From positions 1 through 64,000 of the forward strand of contig NZ_WVEM01000012.1 of NCBI RefSeq assembly GCF_009847015.1: 64,000 nucleotides of DNA, given 5' to 3'. Shown piece after piece: positions 16,101 through 22,871 of the stretch. A program made the translations under genes and the position numbers. The stretch comes from Sunxiuqinia indica. Lineage in GTDB: Bacteria > Bacteroidota > Bacteroidia > Bacteroidales > Prolixibacteraceae. Under the pieces are notes generated by a model. The model saw only the letters and a program-made list of their open reading frames with translations, made no database searches and had not been told where the DNA came from. The first letter of the stretch is position 1. Every line of letters starts with the position of its first letter.

Positions 16101-17919
16101 GAGCGATGATACGGCAATACTAAGCTTGAACGAAAGTACTCAGGAGTTGAGTTTTGTGAGTAGTAATTTGGCGAAGTTGGATGCAACAAGTCATAATTTT
16201 ACGGGAACTGGAAGCCATACCTTTGCGGGGGAATTAGGCATAAATACAACAAGCCCAGATGCACCATTGGATGTTGTTGGAACCGGATATCCAGTCGGAC
16301 TATTCAGGCGAACAACAACTGTTACGGGGGGTGATTTGAATTCAACGGCAGGGATTGCAAGTGGCTACAGTCTTAGAACAGTAACATCTGGAGATATGTT
16401 TGATGGATTTGGAGGCGGTGTTATATTTTCAGTTCAAGACGACTCATCACCGACAGGGGTAACGCAGGGGACGCTCAGCCGAATTTATTCACGTAGAGAT
16501 GGAGCAGACGATAGGGGCTTGCTTCAGTTTTTTACAACTGGAATCACTGGAAATACCCCAACTATGACTCTTAGGAACTCAGGGGATGTGGGTATAGGAA
16601 CGGTGACACCAAACACTACTTTAGACGTAAATGGCGAAATATCAAAGGAAGGAACGCAATTATTATTAGACGCCCACAAATCCGGCAGTCTAGGCGCCGC
16701 CGGTCAATTCTACATAAGTAACGGTTCAACATCAACCCCCGTTTGGACTTCGCCCGGCTCGATTAATATTTCAGGCTTTAATAACGATGCCGGATACCTC
16801 ACAGGCTACACCGAAACTGACCCCGTTTGGACAGCCGAAAAATCAAACTATTACACCTCAGCACAAGTTAACGCTTTGCCGGTATCTACGTTTACAAACG
16901 ATGCAGGCTACATCACCTCGGCACCAACTTACACAGAAGGTACGGGCATCGACATAACCGGATCAATTATTTCGATGGATATTAACGGGCTAACGGCAAT
17001 AATAGACCCGAGCACCTCGCTCGATTACATTCCTATTTACGACGCCAGTGCGGGGGGTATTCGGAAGATTGCACCGCTATACCTATACAGCTGGAATCTC
17101 TATGTTGACGACTCGAACAAAGGCACCATTTCAAAAAGCGAAAATGTCAACTTTAAAGCAGGTTCCGGCATGTCGCTTGTTTATTCATCAACAAACAATA
17201 CGATAACATTCAACGCATCAGCAAGCAGTTACAGCGAAGGATCAGGCATCGACATAACGGGCGGCACCATTTCGCTCGACATTGCCGGGCTCACCAATAC
17301 AGCACCAACAAGCGACGCGGTAAGCCTTGCCTTTTACGACAGCTTTTATGGCACCAACCGCCGAATGACACTTGCCACATTAGGCGCAGCCATCGACGTA
17401 AACAACGCCTTCGAGTTACAAGGGCGAACAGTAGCAACCACAGCGCCAACCTCGGGGCAGGTATTAGGCTGGAACGGCACCAGCTGGACACCAACAACGG
17501 TTAGTGGAGGCAGTGGCCTGTGGCAGGATTTAACAGGCGTGATAGCCCAAGCCGACCCAACCGACCTGGTGCGCGTTGGTACAACGTCGGCAATAGGCAC
17601 CGCCGACCTGCAAGTAAGCGGAACCGTTGCACTCACCGCCGGGCTTCGGTTTTTCTCGCTCGGCAAATGGAGCCAGATTGACGCTATTTCGAGCGCGGGT
17701 ATTATGCGGATTAGCGTAAATGCGAGCTCCGAGGTCGGCACCTATAGCGAAGGGTTGAGGCTCGATGGTCCAAACGCACGGGTAACCTGCGGCTTGGAAA
17801 AATTTAAAGTTCCTGTTCGCACCTCAGACCCTAGTGGAGAGGTTGGCGATATATATTACAACACATCAACCGGCAAGTTCAGGGGATACGCCTCGGCCGG
17901 ATGGGTAAATTTGAATTAG
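13129..17919 (+). CDS. Tail tip / fibre fusion protein, probable receptor-binding protein
   Basis: A 1,596-residue protein that appears to join a tail-tip module to a fibre. Residues 1-~640 (LEGYAGPVEERSG, FIEPDKW, SLTAFDGLGLL) resemble the tail-tip proteins of Bacteroidota siphophages. From about 730 there is a SIAIGEGTEAA segment like trimeric head repeats, then fibre-like repeats including GINTTSPDAPLDV and GIGTVTPNTTLDV. Two related blocks contain EGTGIDITG and EGSGIDITG. The C-terminus ends with GDIYYNTSTGKFRGYAS. DNA for roughly residues 995-1177 uses different codons from its flanks, suggesting a swapped receptor-binding segment. Exact domain limits are approximate. Confidence 0.82.
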   Translation: MALGHRLTIEGDNIYGNTTTVKVWLEGYAGPVEERSGTKKMLTVKWGSKSKQELPNIYGAEATVEFYAENDYEFLDLYTANARDVYVEIFKNDTDVLFKGFIEPDKWSEPLISPRYPVSLTAFDGLGLLKDEDFTDDLNEPYSGESTPIEILALILAKTGLSLNINTAVTLRESTQATGADPLTQYKKELLTYEDKSCYEVLEQLFRPFRIMQRNGQWWIISNDQWNKTTVSYYTYTSAGTAAGSGTLNPQTAQEWSFLGIANMDVSPALKQMTIKQDYGYKSNLIENGSFTSLENGNFEDWTFIGTTPQQRIYDDKGNKFIYIPGKEAVPGESWDTYSHTKYGVTDAIRVYATTAIPTLSLSYALMGATGASAFMYFGIELIGDGGTRYVIKPTYNYPFDLDIYYEWAPEPTLKYGIPIDAYVNRFKKSIFDGGGWETEIKRKVITAYPFDEVAEHFKQLDISLKEGIPETGQLRFYLYLADSSAAEVAGSCFRELGLKFADENNEELPTDRELLLTNNPKNNYTPDDLEVLNGDLPDIPNNLIIYQGGFVLTDDTPSALWKLDGVAGTYTYAEIVARLIASSMRQPVQTYDCALLKMLPGTDMVISDPDNSDKLLVEAGITYNDRNQTIEGRYIEVLSVNLAAFTVGEKINYTKSSNANSGSGGQKVVNTDEMVGFITPEFQKVNQPGRLNADYFEGIEDSVTGLVEIHPLTRLIHDNVTDRINPIATGDNSIAIGEGTEAAAFREVAIGSFPTQVAGTADSWVDTDRLVVVGVGEDDLNRADAHTIFKSGYQVATNAIAIADYVHGAELPVDGSLQFKASTAEFQGYHSAAWHHLWTDADFTQADIDNWANVRLDEIQDPAADTLLSMGGNLVEWRFTNPIGGMLINMTGGWSGHVFEVFDNSTVPNGAAGDHLLHMETSRINVLPAHLINSAGGNALRVEGTSQFTGTVTVTGTVTHADATLDTQSATLGQVNNLITAAAHPAASLVSDDTAILSLNESTQELSFVSSNLAKLDATSHNFTGTGSHTFAGELGINTTSPDAPLDVVGTGYPVGLFRRTTTVTGGDLNSTAGIASGYSLRTVTSGDMFDGFGGGVIFSVQDDSSPTGVTQGTLSRIYSRRDGADDRGLLQFFTTGITGNTPTMTLRNSGDVGIGTVTPNTTLDVNGEISKEGTQLLLDAHKSGSLGAAGQFYISNGSTSTPVWTSPGSINISGFNNDAGYLTGYTETDPVWTAEKSNYYTSAQVNALPVSTFTNDAGYITSAPTYTEGTGIDITGSIISMDINGLTAIIDPSTSLDYIPIYDASAGGIRKIAPLYLYSWNLYVDDSNKGTISKSENVNFKAGSGMSLVYSSTNNTITFNASASSYSEGSGIDITGGTISLDIAGLTNTAPTSDAVSLAFYDSFYGTNRRMTLATLGAAIDVNNAFELQGRTVATTAPTSGQVLGWNGTSWTPTTVSGGSGLWQDLTGVIAQADPTDLVRVGTTSAIGTADLQVSGTVALTAGLRFFSLGKWSQIDAISSAGIMRISVNASSEVGTYSEGLRLDGPNARVTCGLEKFKVPVRTSDPSGEVGDIYYNTSTGKFRGYASAGWVNLN

Positions 17920-17943
17920 TATCAACCAAATAATTAAATAATC

Positions 17944-18183
17944 ATGATTACACAAACAAGCACACGAGGAATCGTAAAGCCGGAAGGCATCGACAACGTA
18001 GAAGCAAACTTAACCGCCAACAGCGCCGAGGTAAGTATTGATTTGCATTTGAATGCCCGCATTGCATTTAACCGCGAAACGGGCGAATTTGTCATTACCG
18101 GGCAGGCCGAACACATCAGCACCGCGCTACTCGACCAGCTAAAAGCCGAAGTATTGACCTTAAACGAATCACTCACCTTTTAA
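17944..18183 (+). CDS. Hypothetical phage protein after the fibre gene
   Basis: This 79-residue protein is not recognised. It is hydrophilic, with no membrane segment; VEANLTANSAEVSIDLHL suggests beta strands. It lies 24 bp after the fibre gene and 14 bp before the next gene, so it belongs to the same transcript. A small fibre accessory or assembly protein is possible from position alone. Confidence 0.75.
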   Translation: MITQTSTRGIVKPEGIDNVEANLTANSAEVSIDLHLNARIAFNRETGEFVITGQAEHISTALLDQLKAEVLTLNESLTF

Positions 18184-18197
18184 ATTGAACCAGTAAA

Positions 18198-18707
18198 ATG
18201 AAAAACGAAGAAATTAAACTGCAACTGCAAAAATTGAAATCAGCCGACTTTAACAACATCGCCGACTTTGAGTTTCAATACATTCTGGGAAAAAACATCA
18301 AGCGACTGGAACGAGCCGAGAAAGACATTGGCGAAGCAATTTTAAAAGCCCGCGATAAAGAGCTAGTCGAATGGATGGATGCGCACAAAGAAGGAGCCGA
18401 TAAAGCGCAAAACGACTACATCAATGGTAAGATGAAGGCAGCCCGCGAAGCAGGACACGAAAGGTTCACCTATTCGCAAACCGAAATGGAAGCCGCCGAA
18501 ACCGACTTTTACGCCAAGCAAAAAGGCTGGTCGAAAGTTAAGCCCCTGCACCAAAAGTGGCGCGAGCACATCAAGCTGGCCATGATGAATAAAAGCGACT
18601 TTGAGCCGCACTATTTTAACATCGAAAAGTTGAAAGGGTTACAGCTAAACCAAAGCCAAACAATGGCCATTTGGGAGCTGATAAAACCCGAGGAGGACGG
18701 GGAGTAA
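18198..18707 (+). CDS. Hypothetical phage protein, helical
   Basis: A 169-residue protein, strongly helical and charged, with an N-terminal KNEEIKLQLQKLKSAD and a C-terminal IEKLKGLQLNQSQTMAIWEL segment. No known motif is recognised. It is the last gene before the hairpin at 18713-18748, closing this transcription segment. A minor tail or fibre-chaperone role would fit its location but is speculation. Confidence 0.75.
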   Translation: MKNEEIKLQLQKLKSADFNNIADFEFQYILGKNIKRLERAEKDIGEAILKARDKELVEWMDAHKEGADKAQNDYINGKMKAAREAGHERFTYSQTEMEAAETDFYAKQKGWSKVKPLHQKWREHIKLAMMNKSDFEPHYFNIEKLKGLQLNQSQTMAIWELIKPEEDGE

Positions 18708-18712
18708 AAAAC

Positions 18713-18748
18713 ACACAGTCGCCCATCAATTATTTTGGGCGACTGTGT
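18713..18748 (+). terminator. Hairpin terminator before the lysis genes
   Basis: ACACAGTCGCCCA pairs perfectly with TGGGCGACTGTGT over 13 bp around a 10-base AT-rich loop. A clean T-run is lacking. It separates the tail genes from the lysis cassette. Confidence 0.8.
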
Positions 18749-18772
18749 AGCAAATATATTAAAGTAAACAAT

Positions 18773-19093
18773 ATGGAGTTGATCGTAAAATTAGCCATCG
18801 CGCTGACCTCAATAACAGTAACAGTAGTATTTGCGATTATCGGGTTTTTCATTGTCAAGTATTTCAAAGACCAGGACACCCGCGACGAAAAGCAAACCGA
18901 AGCAATAGCGACGTTAAACGATACCTCGAAAACCCTTCGTGCCGCGGTTGAAGTACTTAAAACAAAGCAAACAATTTACGAAACCTATTGCGACAAAAAT
19001 CATTCAGTTGTTAATCATCGTCTTCACTCACACGATGAAAAATTAAATGAGCACGACAAAGACATCTCCATTTTAAAGACAAAAGTAGGATGA
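18773..19093 (+). CDS. Small membrane protein of the lysis cassette
   Basis: With the ATG at 18773 it has 106 residues. A longer open frame starting at 18671 would run through the hairpin and is rejected. One transmembrane helix (about residues 5-30, VKLAIALTSITVTVVFAII) is followed by a charged coiled-coil-like domain. It overlaps the endolysin start by an ATGA junction. A holin-associated or spanin-like role is plausible from topology and position; no family is recognised. ATATATTAAA lies nine bases before its start codon. Confidence 0.75.
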   Translation: MELIVKLAIALTSITVTVVFAIIGFFIVKYFKDQDTRDEKQTEAIATLNDTSKTLRAAVEVLKTKQTIYETYCDKNHSVVNHRLHSHDEKLNEHDKDISILKTKVG

Positions 19094-19398
19094 GAATAAA
19101 AGACCAGTCAGTAAAAGTAAAAGGCATCACTCCCGAGATACTTTTGGCCGGAATGATAGCCGACCAGGTATGTCGCGATCATGGCGAAGAGGTAGTTATA
19201 ACCAGCGGTGTAGATGGCAAACACTCCCTCACCTCGCTGCACTACTCAGGCAATGCCATTGACATTCGCACCCGTTTTTTCAGCAAGGCAGAAGCGCAGC
19301 AAGTACGCAGCGAAATAAAAGAGCGCCTCGGCATCGACTACGATGTGATACAGGAAGCCGACCACATACATATTGAATTTCAACCCCGTTACCGATGA
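19090..19398 (+). CDS. M15-type peptidase, probable endolysin
   Basis: A 102-residue protein with the zinc site of the VanY/M15 carboxypeptidase group: HYSGNAIDIRT (first His and Asp ligands) and DHIHIEF (last His ligand). Such enzymes cut peptide cross-links of peptidoglycan. It is shorter than most endolysins and has no cell-wall-binding domain, usual for phages of Gram-negative hosts. It overlaps both neighbours by four bases (ATGA), marking a tight lysis operon. It has no signal peptide, so it needs a holin for release. Confidence 0.88.
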   Translation: MRIKDQSVKVKGITPEILLAGMIADQVCRDHGEEVVITSGVDGKHSLTSLHYSGNAIDIRTRFFSKAEAQQVRSEIKERLGIDYDVIQEADHIHIEFQPRYR

Positions 19399-19607
19399 AA
19401 AAGATTTTCGAAAAATTAAAACAAGCATGGCAGTGGCTCGATGGTAAAAAAACAACCTTAGGAGCAGCCGCCGGAACCGGTTTGTTTATCGCAAACCTCG
19501 TTAAGCCCGGATTAATACCAAATTCGACCTATGTAGAAGTACAGGCAGTCATTTCGATGTGGACCGGCTTTGGTCTGTTCAGTAAAGCAAAAAAACAAAA
19601 ATGGTAG
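19395..19607 (+). CDS. Holin-like small membrane protein
   Basis: This 70-residue protein has a basic amphipathic N-terminus (KKIFEKLKQAWQWLDGKK). It then has one or two hydrophobic segments (TTLGAAAGTGLFIANLV and VISMWTGFGLF) and a basic tail KAKKQKW. Size, topology and overlap with the endolysin suggest a holin, which would form the membrane lesion for endolysin release. No sequence family is recognised, so the function is inferred from context. Confidence 0.6.
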   Translation: MKKIFEKLKQAWQWLDGKKTTLGAAAGTGLFIANLVKPGLIPNSTYVEVQAVISMWTGFGLFSKAKKQKW

Positions 19608-19762
19608 CAGACGGCAAAGACCTTACCCAAAAGCAAATTGACGGAATGATTAAACGTTCATTCCGATTAAAAATAAAATTCAGCACAATAAAAAAACTCT
19701 TTAAAAATCGAAAACATGGACGGAAAAGTATTCACACCCGAAACAAAAAAACTGATCGCTAA
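19601..19762 (+). CDS. Possible small basic protein overlapping the next gene
   Basis: An open frame of 53 codons starts at an ATG overlapping the previous stop and encodes a very basic peptide (IKRSFRLKIKF, then NRKHGRK). Its last 47 bases overlap the next gene in another frame. It may be real or simply a by-product of A-rich DNA. Confidence 0.25.
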   Translation: MVADGKDLTQKQIDGMIKRSFRLKIKFSTIKKLFKNRKHGRKSIHTRNKKTDR

Positions 19763-20081
19763 AGCAGGCGACGACATGATTAAATTACCATTTTACGCGG
19801 AGCCATTCGACGGACCGGCGTTAAAGATTGTATTAAACTTTTTGGATGAAAAGGCCGACAAATTCATTCCCGACGACATCGATCCGTTGTTAAACCAGTC
19901 GATCAACATGGCATTCGAAGGCAATTACAGCGAAGCCTCAGAACTGGCAGGCACCGCACTTAACAAGGTAATTGACATACCCCTGTTGGAAGAAGACACC
20001 GAGCAAGTTATGTTTGTTGATGGAGTCCGGTTCATCATCAGGCTGGTAAAAAACTGGATTGAAAAGAAAAAAGCAGCATAG
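19716..20081 (+). CDS. Hypothetical phage protein
   Basis: A 121-residue soluble protein rich in acidic residues, starting MDGKVFTPETKKLIAKAGDD and ending with a basic KNWIEKKKAA. No motif is recognised. It is the last rightward gene of the prophage, followed by a T-tract terminator. Genes in this location are often accessory to lysis or host interaction, but nothing in this sequence points to either. Confidence 0.75.
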   Translation: MDGKVFTPETKKLIAKAGDDMIKLPFYAEPFDGPALKIVLNFLDEKADKFIPDDIDPLLNQSINMAFEGNYSEASELAGTALNKVIDIPLLEEDTEQVMFVDGVRFIIRLVKNWIEKKKAA

Positions 20082-20105
20082 TTTAGTTTCAGGTTTATTG
20101 GTTAG

Positions 20106-20137
20106 AAGTCCGTCACGAGTTGGCGGGCTTTTTTTTT
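20106..20137 (+). terminator. Intrinsic terminator at the end of the prophage late operon
   Basis: AAGTCCGTC pairs with GGCGGGCTT (two G-U pairs) around an ACGAGTT loop, then a T9 run. It overlaps the 3' end of the oppositely oriented integrase gene. Confidence 0.8.
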
Positions 20138-21333
20138 GGCTTATAATTAATCACCGCATCAATCACCTGTCGGTTCGCTTTGTCAATCAACTCGCGGTCC
20201 AGATCGATATATATGTCCGTCACCGTATTATCTCCATGCCCCAATGCACTGCGAATATCATCTTTACTCACACCGATGTTTCGCGCAATACTGGCCCATG
20301 AGTGCCGCGCGTAGTAAGTCGTCAGTTTCGGAACATTCAACTCGCTTGCCAGTTCGCGCATGGCCGAAGTTGCATACTTTTTAAAGCTATTGTACACCTT
20401 CATCCGGTCGCCATAGAACAACAATCTATTTTTACCCTTGTATTTTTTGAGCAGCGCCATCGCTTCAGGCTCCAATTTAATACTGTAATGTTTGCCACCC
20501 TTCCGCCGCCGGTATTCGATCCGGCCATCATGCACCGCCTCGAGGTAAAACAAATCGATCAGGTTAATGCCAATTAAAAAGAAGATCAGAAAGAACAAGT
20601 CGCGAGCCTCCGTATTTTTGAGCCCCTTTTTGTGATACAGAGCATGGAGAAATTCAATAGAAAAATTACGCTTAGCCGTTTTTTCGTGCATCACTTTAAA
20701 CTTTCGAAACGGGTAATCGCCCAGCGTAACCCCCGGCAACTCATCATCATCAATCGCCGCATTAAACACCGCCCGGATATTTCGAAATTCAATTGACCGG
20801 GTATTAGCCGAGTTTCCCCGGTTGATCATCCACAAGTCGAACCGATTCAACCAGCTCACCGAAAGATCAGCAAACATCAGCGGAGCCCCTTTTTGAAACG
20901 CTAATATCTTTCGCCTTGTAATACCGTATATTTCTGCGGTTCGTTTATTGGTTGCCCGCTTTCGCACCTCAAACGCTTCCATATAATCAAGAAACGAATC
21001 GCTCACCACTAGATCACTATCAGAGCATGCCACCTCAATACGTCGTTTCAAATCAGTTAAGCTCAGCCGCCTGATTAATGCGGTACCGTTTAACTGTTCA
21101 ATAACCTCAGTAGCCTTGCTTAGTCGCTTATTAATGTCGGCATTGGCCCGCGCCACATTAGCAATACCCGGACAACGCTTTTTAATTTGTCCGTTCTCCC
21201 AATAATCCTTTGGAATAGCATAAGGAGTTTTAATCGTTGTTTTACTTGATTTGTGGCCAATTTGTAGCCGAATAGCAAAGCGCCCGCCTTTCGTTGGTCG
21301 GAGTTCATCCAAAAACAATTTTACCGTAGCCAT
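20113..21333 (-). CDS. Prophage tyrosine integrase, Bacteroidota type
   Basis: A 406-residue integrase with three parts. An N-terminal arm-binding domain (FLDELRPTKGGRFAIRLQI) is followed by a SAM-like core-binding domain (about 105-210) and a catalytic domain. Recognisable active-site parts are YYARHSWAS, ALGHGDNTVT and a final IYI tyrosine. The segment where other enzymes carry the first Arg reads FFLIGINLIDLFYL and has no Arg. The first His of box II is replaced by Tyr. Both features occur, as I recall, in this integrase group. It points away from the adjacent tRNA-Pro, where attP/attB recombination should occur. It is the best candidate for the phage's own integrase. Confidence 0.92.
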   Translation of the reverse strand: MATVKLFLDELRPTKGGRFAIRLQIGHKSSKTTIKTPYAIPKDYWENGQIKKRCPGIANVARANADINKRLSKATEVIEQLNGTALIRRLSLTDLKRRIEVACSDSDLVVSDSFLDYMEAFEVRKRATNKRTAEIYGITRRKILAFQKGAPLMFADLSVSWLNRFDLWMINRGNSANTRSIEFRNIRAVFNAAIDDDELPGVTLGDYPFRKFKVMHEKTAKRNFSIEFLHALYHKKGLKNTEARDLFFLIFFLIGINLIDLFYLEAVHDGRIEYRRRKGGKHYSIKLEPEAMALLKKYKGKNRLLFYGDRMKVYNSFKKYATSAMRELASELNVPKLTTYYARHSWASIARNIGVSKDDIRSALGHGDNTVTDIYIDLDRELIDKANRQVIDAVINYKPKKKPANS

Positions 21334-21435
21334 ACAACATCGTATTTTTTACCCGTTTTTTACCCGTTCTACTCATTAAAGATACGGTTTAAATAGACAA
21401 AAATGCAACTAAGCATAAAAAGTACCCACCCACAA

Positions 21436-21479
21436 AAAAACCCTGCAACAGCCGCTTTCACGATTATTGCAGGGTTTTT
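21436..21479 (-). terminator. Terminator of the tRNA-Pro transcript
   Basis: CCCTGCAA and TTGCAGGG form an 8-bp stem flanked by A- and T-runs on both sides, with an 18-base loop. It lies just past the tRNA 3' end and could terminate in both directions. It may be phage-derived, since it lies on the prophage side. Confidence 0.7.
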
Positions 21480-21486
21480 AACAGTG

Positions 21487-21510
21487 TCGGGATGACAAGA
21501 TTTGAACTTG
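21487..21510. other. Probable attachment core (tRNA 3' end)
   Basis: The prophage integrase gene ends its promoter region about 150 bp from this tRNA 3' end. Phages that integrate in tRNA genes normally duplicate the 3' portion of the tRNA at the far end of the prophage. The partner copy would be left of the window, so the exact core cannot be defined here. Confidence 0.45.
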
Positions 21511-21560
21511 CGACCCCTCGCCCCCCAGACGAGTACGCTACCAGACTGCGCCACATCCCG
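21487..21560 (-). tRNA. tRNA-Pro (anticodon GGG)
   Basis: Read on the minus strand, the 74 bases fold into a full cloverleaf. The acceptor is CGGGATG/CATCCCG with discriminator A, and the D-arm is GCGC/GCGT. The anticodon stem CTCGT/GCGAG holds loop CTGGGGG with anticodon GGG, and the T-arm carries TTCAAAT. The CCA end is not encoded. The 3' end faces the prophage integrase, the classic arrangement for a phage attachment site. Confidence 0.95.
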
Positions 21561-21613
21561 ATTATTCCTTCTACCTAAAACCAAGCATCCAGCTGATTTT
21601 ACTGAAGTGCTTG

Positions 21614-21643
21614 CAAAAGTATATAAAGCGGCGAATTCTGCAA
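21614..21643 (-). promoter_or_regulatory. Promoter of tRNA-Pro
   Basis: On the minus strand TTG (21641-21643) is followed by exactly 19 bases and then TACTTTTG (21614-21621). This fits the Bacteroidota primary sigma consensus TTG-N19-TAnnTTTG. It lies about 55 bp before the tRNA. Confidence 0.8.
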
Positions 21644-21720
21644 AATTAATTTCGACTATTAAAATCATTTTTCAATAGTCTACATCTATCACACCTTCAT
21701 TATTATTGATTGATCAAATG

Positions 21721-21750
21721 TTGTAAATATCTAGATGTTGTGTAATTTTG
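21721..21750 (+). promoter_or_regulatory. Promoter of trxB
   Basis: TTG (21721-21723), 19 bases, then TAATTTTG (21743-21750): a full match to the Bacteroidota sigma consensus. It leaves a leader of about 30 bases before the trxB ATG. Confidence 0.8.
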
Positions 21751-21786
21751 CTAGCCAGATAATAAAAAACACTAAGATACAAAGTC

Positions 21787-22785
21787 ATGTTTAAATCATT
21801 AGATCTTAACGAAAACGAGAAACAAAACACAGAGCCTACAGGCGATGCTGAAAGAGTGAAATGCCTGATTATTGGTTCGGGACCGGCTGGGTACACAGCT
21901 GCCGTTTATGCGGCCCGCGCAAATTTAAATCCGGTGATGTATGAAGGTCTTCAGCCGGGAGGTCAGTTAACCACAACAACCGAGGTTGAAAACTATCCGG
22001 GTTATCCCGAAGGAGTAACCGGCCCGGTCATGATGGAAGACTTTAAAAAGCAAGCTGAACGTTTTGGAACTGATGTTCGCTTTGGCTACGCTACCAAAGT
22101 TGACTTCTCCGGCGATATTCACAAAGTCTGGATTGATGGTAAAAAATTGATCGAAGCTGAAGCTGTGATATTAGCAACCGGAGCAACTGCTAAATACCTG
22201 GGACTGGAAGATGAACAAAAATATGCCGGTGGAGGCGTTTCTGCCTGTGCCACATGCGATGGATTCTTCTACCGAGGAAAAGATGTAGCTGTTGTTGGAG
22301 GTGGTGACACTGCGGCCGAAGAAGCGCTTTACCTAGCCGGGCTAGCTAAAAAAGTATATTTGGTTGTACGTCGCGATGTGCTAAGAGCATCGAGAGTGAT
22401 GGCTGATCGCGTGAAAAAAACACCAAACATTGAAATTCTTTGGAAACACCAAACCAAAGGGCTAACTGGTGATGGAGTGGTTGAAGGAGCAATTTTAGTA
22501 AAGAACCAAGGTGAGCCTAACGAAGAAGAAGTTAAAATTAAAATTGATGGATTCTTTCTGGCTATCGGCCACAAGCCTAATTCAGATTTTGTAAAAGACT
22601 TTCTTGAAACCGATGAAGTTGGCTATATCAAAACTGAAGCAGGGACATCAAAAACCAACGTTCCCGGGGTGTTTGCCTGTGGCGATGTCATGGACTCCAT
22701 TTATCGGCAAGCAGTAACTGCTGCCGGGTCTGGCTGTAAAGCTGCAATGGATACAGAAAGATACCTGTCTGAAAAACACGCATAG
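21787..22785 (+). CDS. trxB: Thioredoxin reductase
   Basis: A 332-residue FAD/NADPH enzyme that keeps thioredoxin reduced in the cytoplasm. It has the N-terminal FAD motif IGSGPAGYTAA, PGGQLTTTTEVENYPG, the redox pair CATC (C154, C157), the NADPH motif VGGGDTAAEEA, and the C-terminal GVFACGDV. The first 25 residues precede the usual start of the fold and may be a short extension; the ATG used lies correctly downstream of the promoter. A shared terminator follows. Confidence 0.97.
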   Translation: MFKSLDLNENEKQNTEPTGDAERVKCLIIGSGPAGYTAAVYAARANLNPVMYEGLQPGGQLTTTTEVENYPGYPEGVTGPVMMEDFKKQAERFGTDVRFGYATKVDFSGDIHKVWIDGKKLIEAEAVILATGATAKYLGLEDEQKYAGGGVSACATCDGFFYRGKDVAVVGGGDTAAEEALYLAGLAKKVYLVVRRDVLRASRVMADRVKKTPNIEILWKHQTKGLTGDGVVEGAILVKNQGEPNEEEVKIKIDGFFLAIGHKPNSDFVKDFLETDEVGYIKTEAGTSKTNVPGVFACGDVMDSIYRQAVTAAGSGCKAAMDTERYLSEKHA

Positions 22786-22808
22786 TACTGAAGTACCTAT
22801 TTAGATGC

Positions 22809-22845
22809 AAAAATAGCCGGTTGAAAATATCAACCGGCTATTTTT
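22809..22845. terminator. Bidirectional terminator between trxB and the PLP enzyme gene
   Basis: AAAAATAGCCGGTTGA pairs with TCAACCGGCTATTTTT over 16 bp around a 5-base loop. T-runs lie on both strands, serving the two convergent genes. Confidence 0.9.
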
Positions 22846-22871
22846 ACATGTATAGTCTTAAGTTTGTATTT

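Larger units (their letters stand above)
1..21487. mobile_element. Siphovirus-type prophage (left end outside window)
   Basis: A continuous set of HK97-type head, tail and lysis genes runs left to right from about 2.2 kb to 20.1 kb. It ends at an oppositely oriented tyrosine integrase that abuts the 3' end of a tRNA-Pro gene. That layout is typical of temperate tailed phages integrated into tRNA genes. Early, repressor and most replication genes are not seen and should lie left of the window. The late genes favour GCC, ACC and CGC codons, unlike the AT-richer chromosomal genes to the right. The right boundary is set near the tRNA 3' end by inference; the left boundary is unknown. Confidence 0.9.

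Noticed and set aside
21369-21668. Open frame of 99 codons on the minus strand across the tRNA
   Set aside because: It runs straight through tRNA-Pro and its promoter, so it is not a protein gene.
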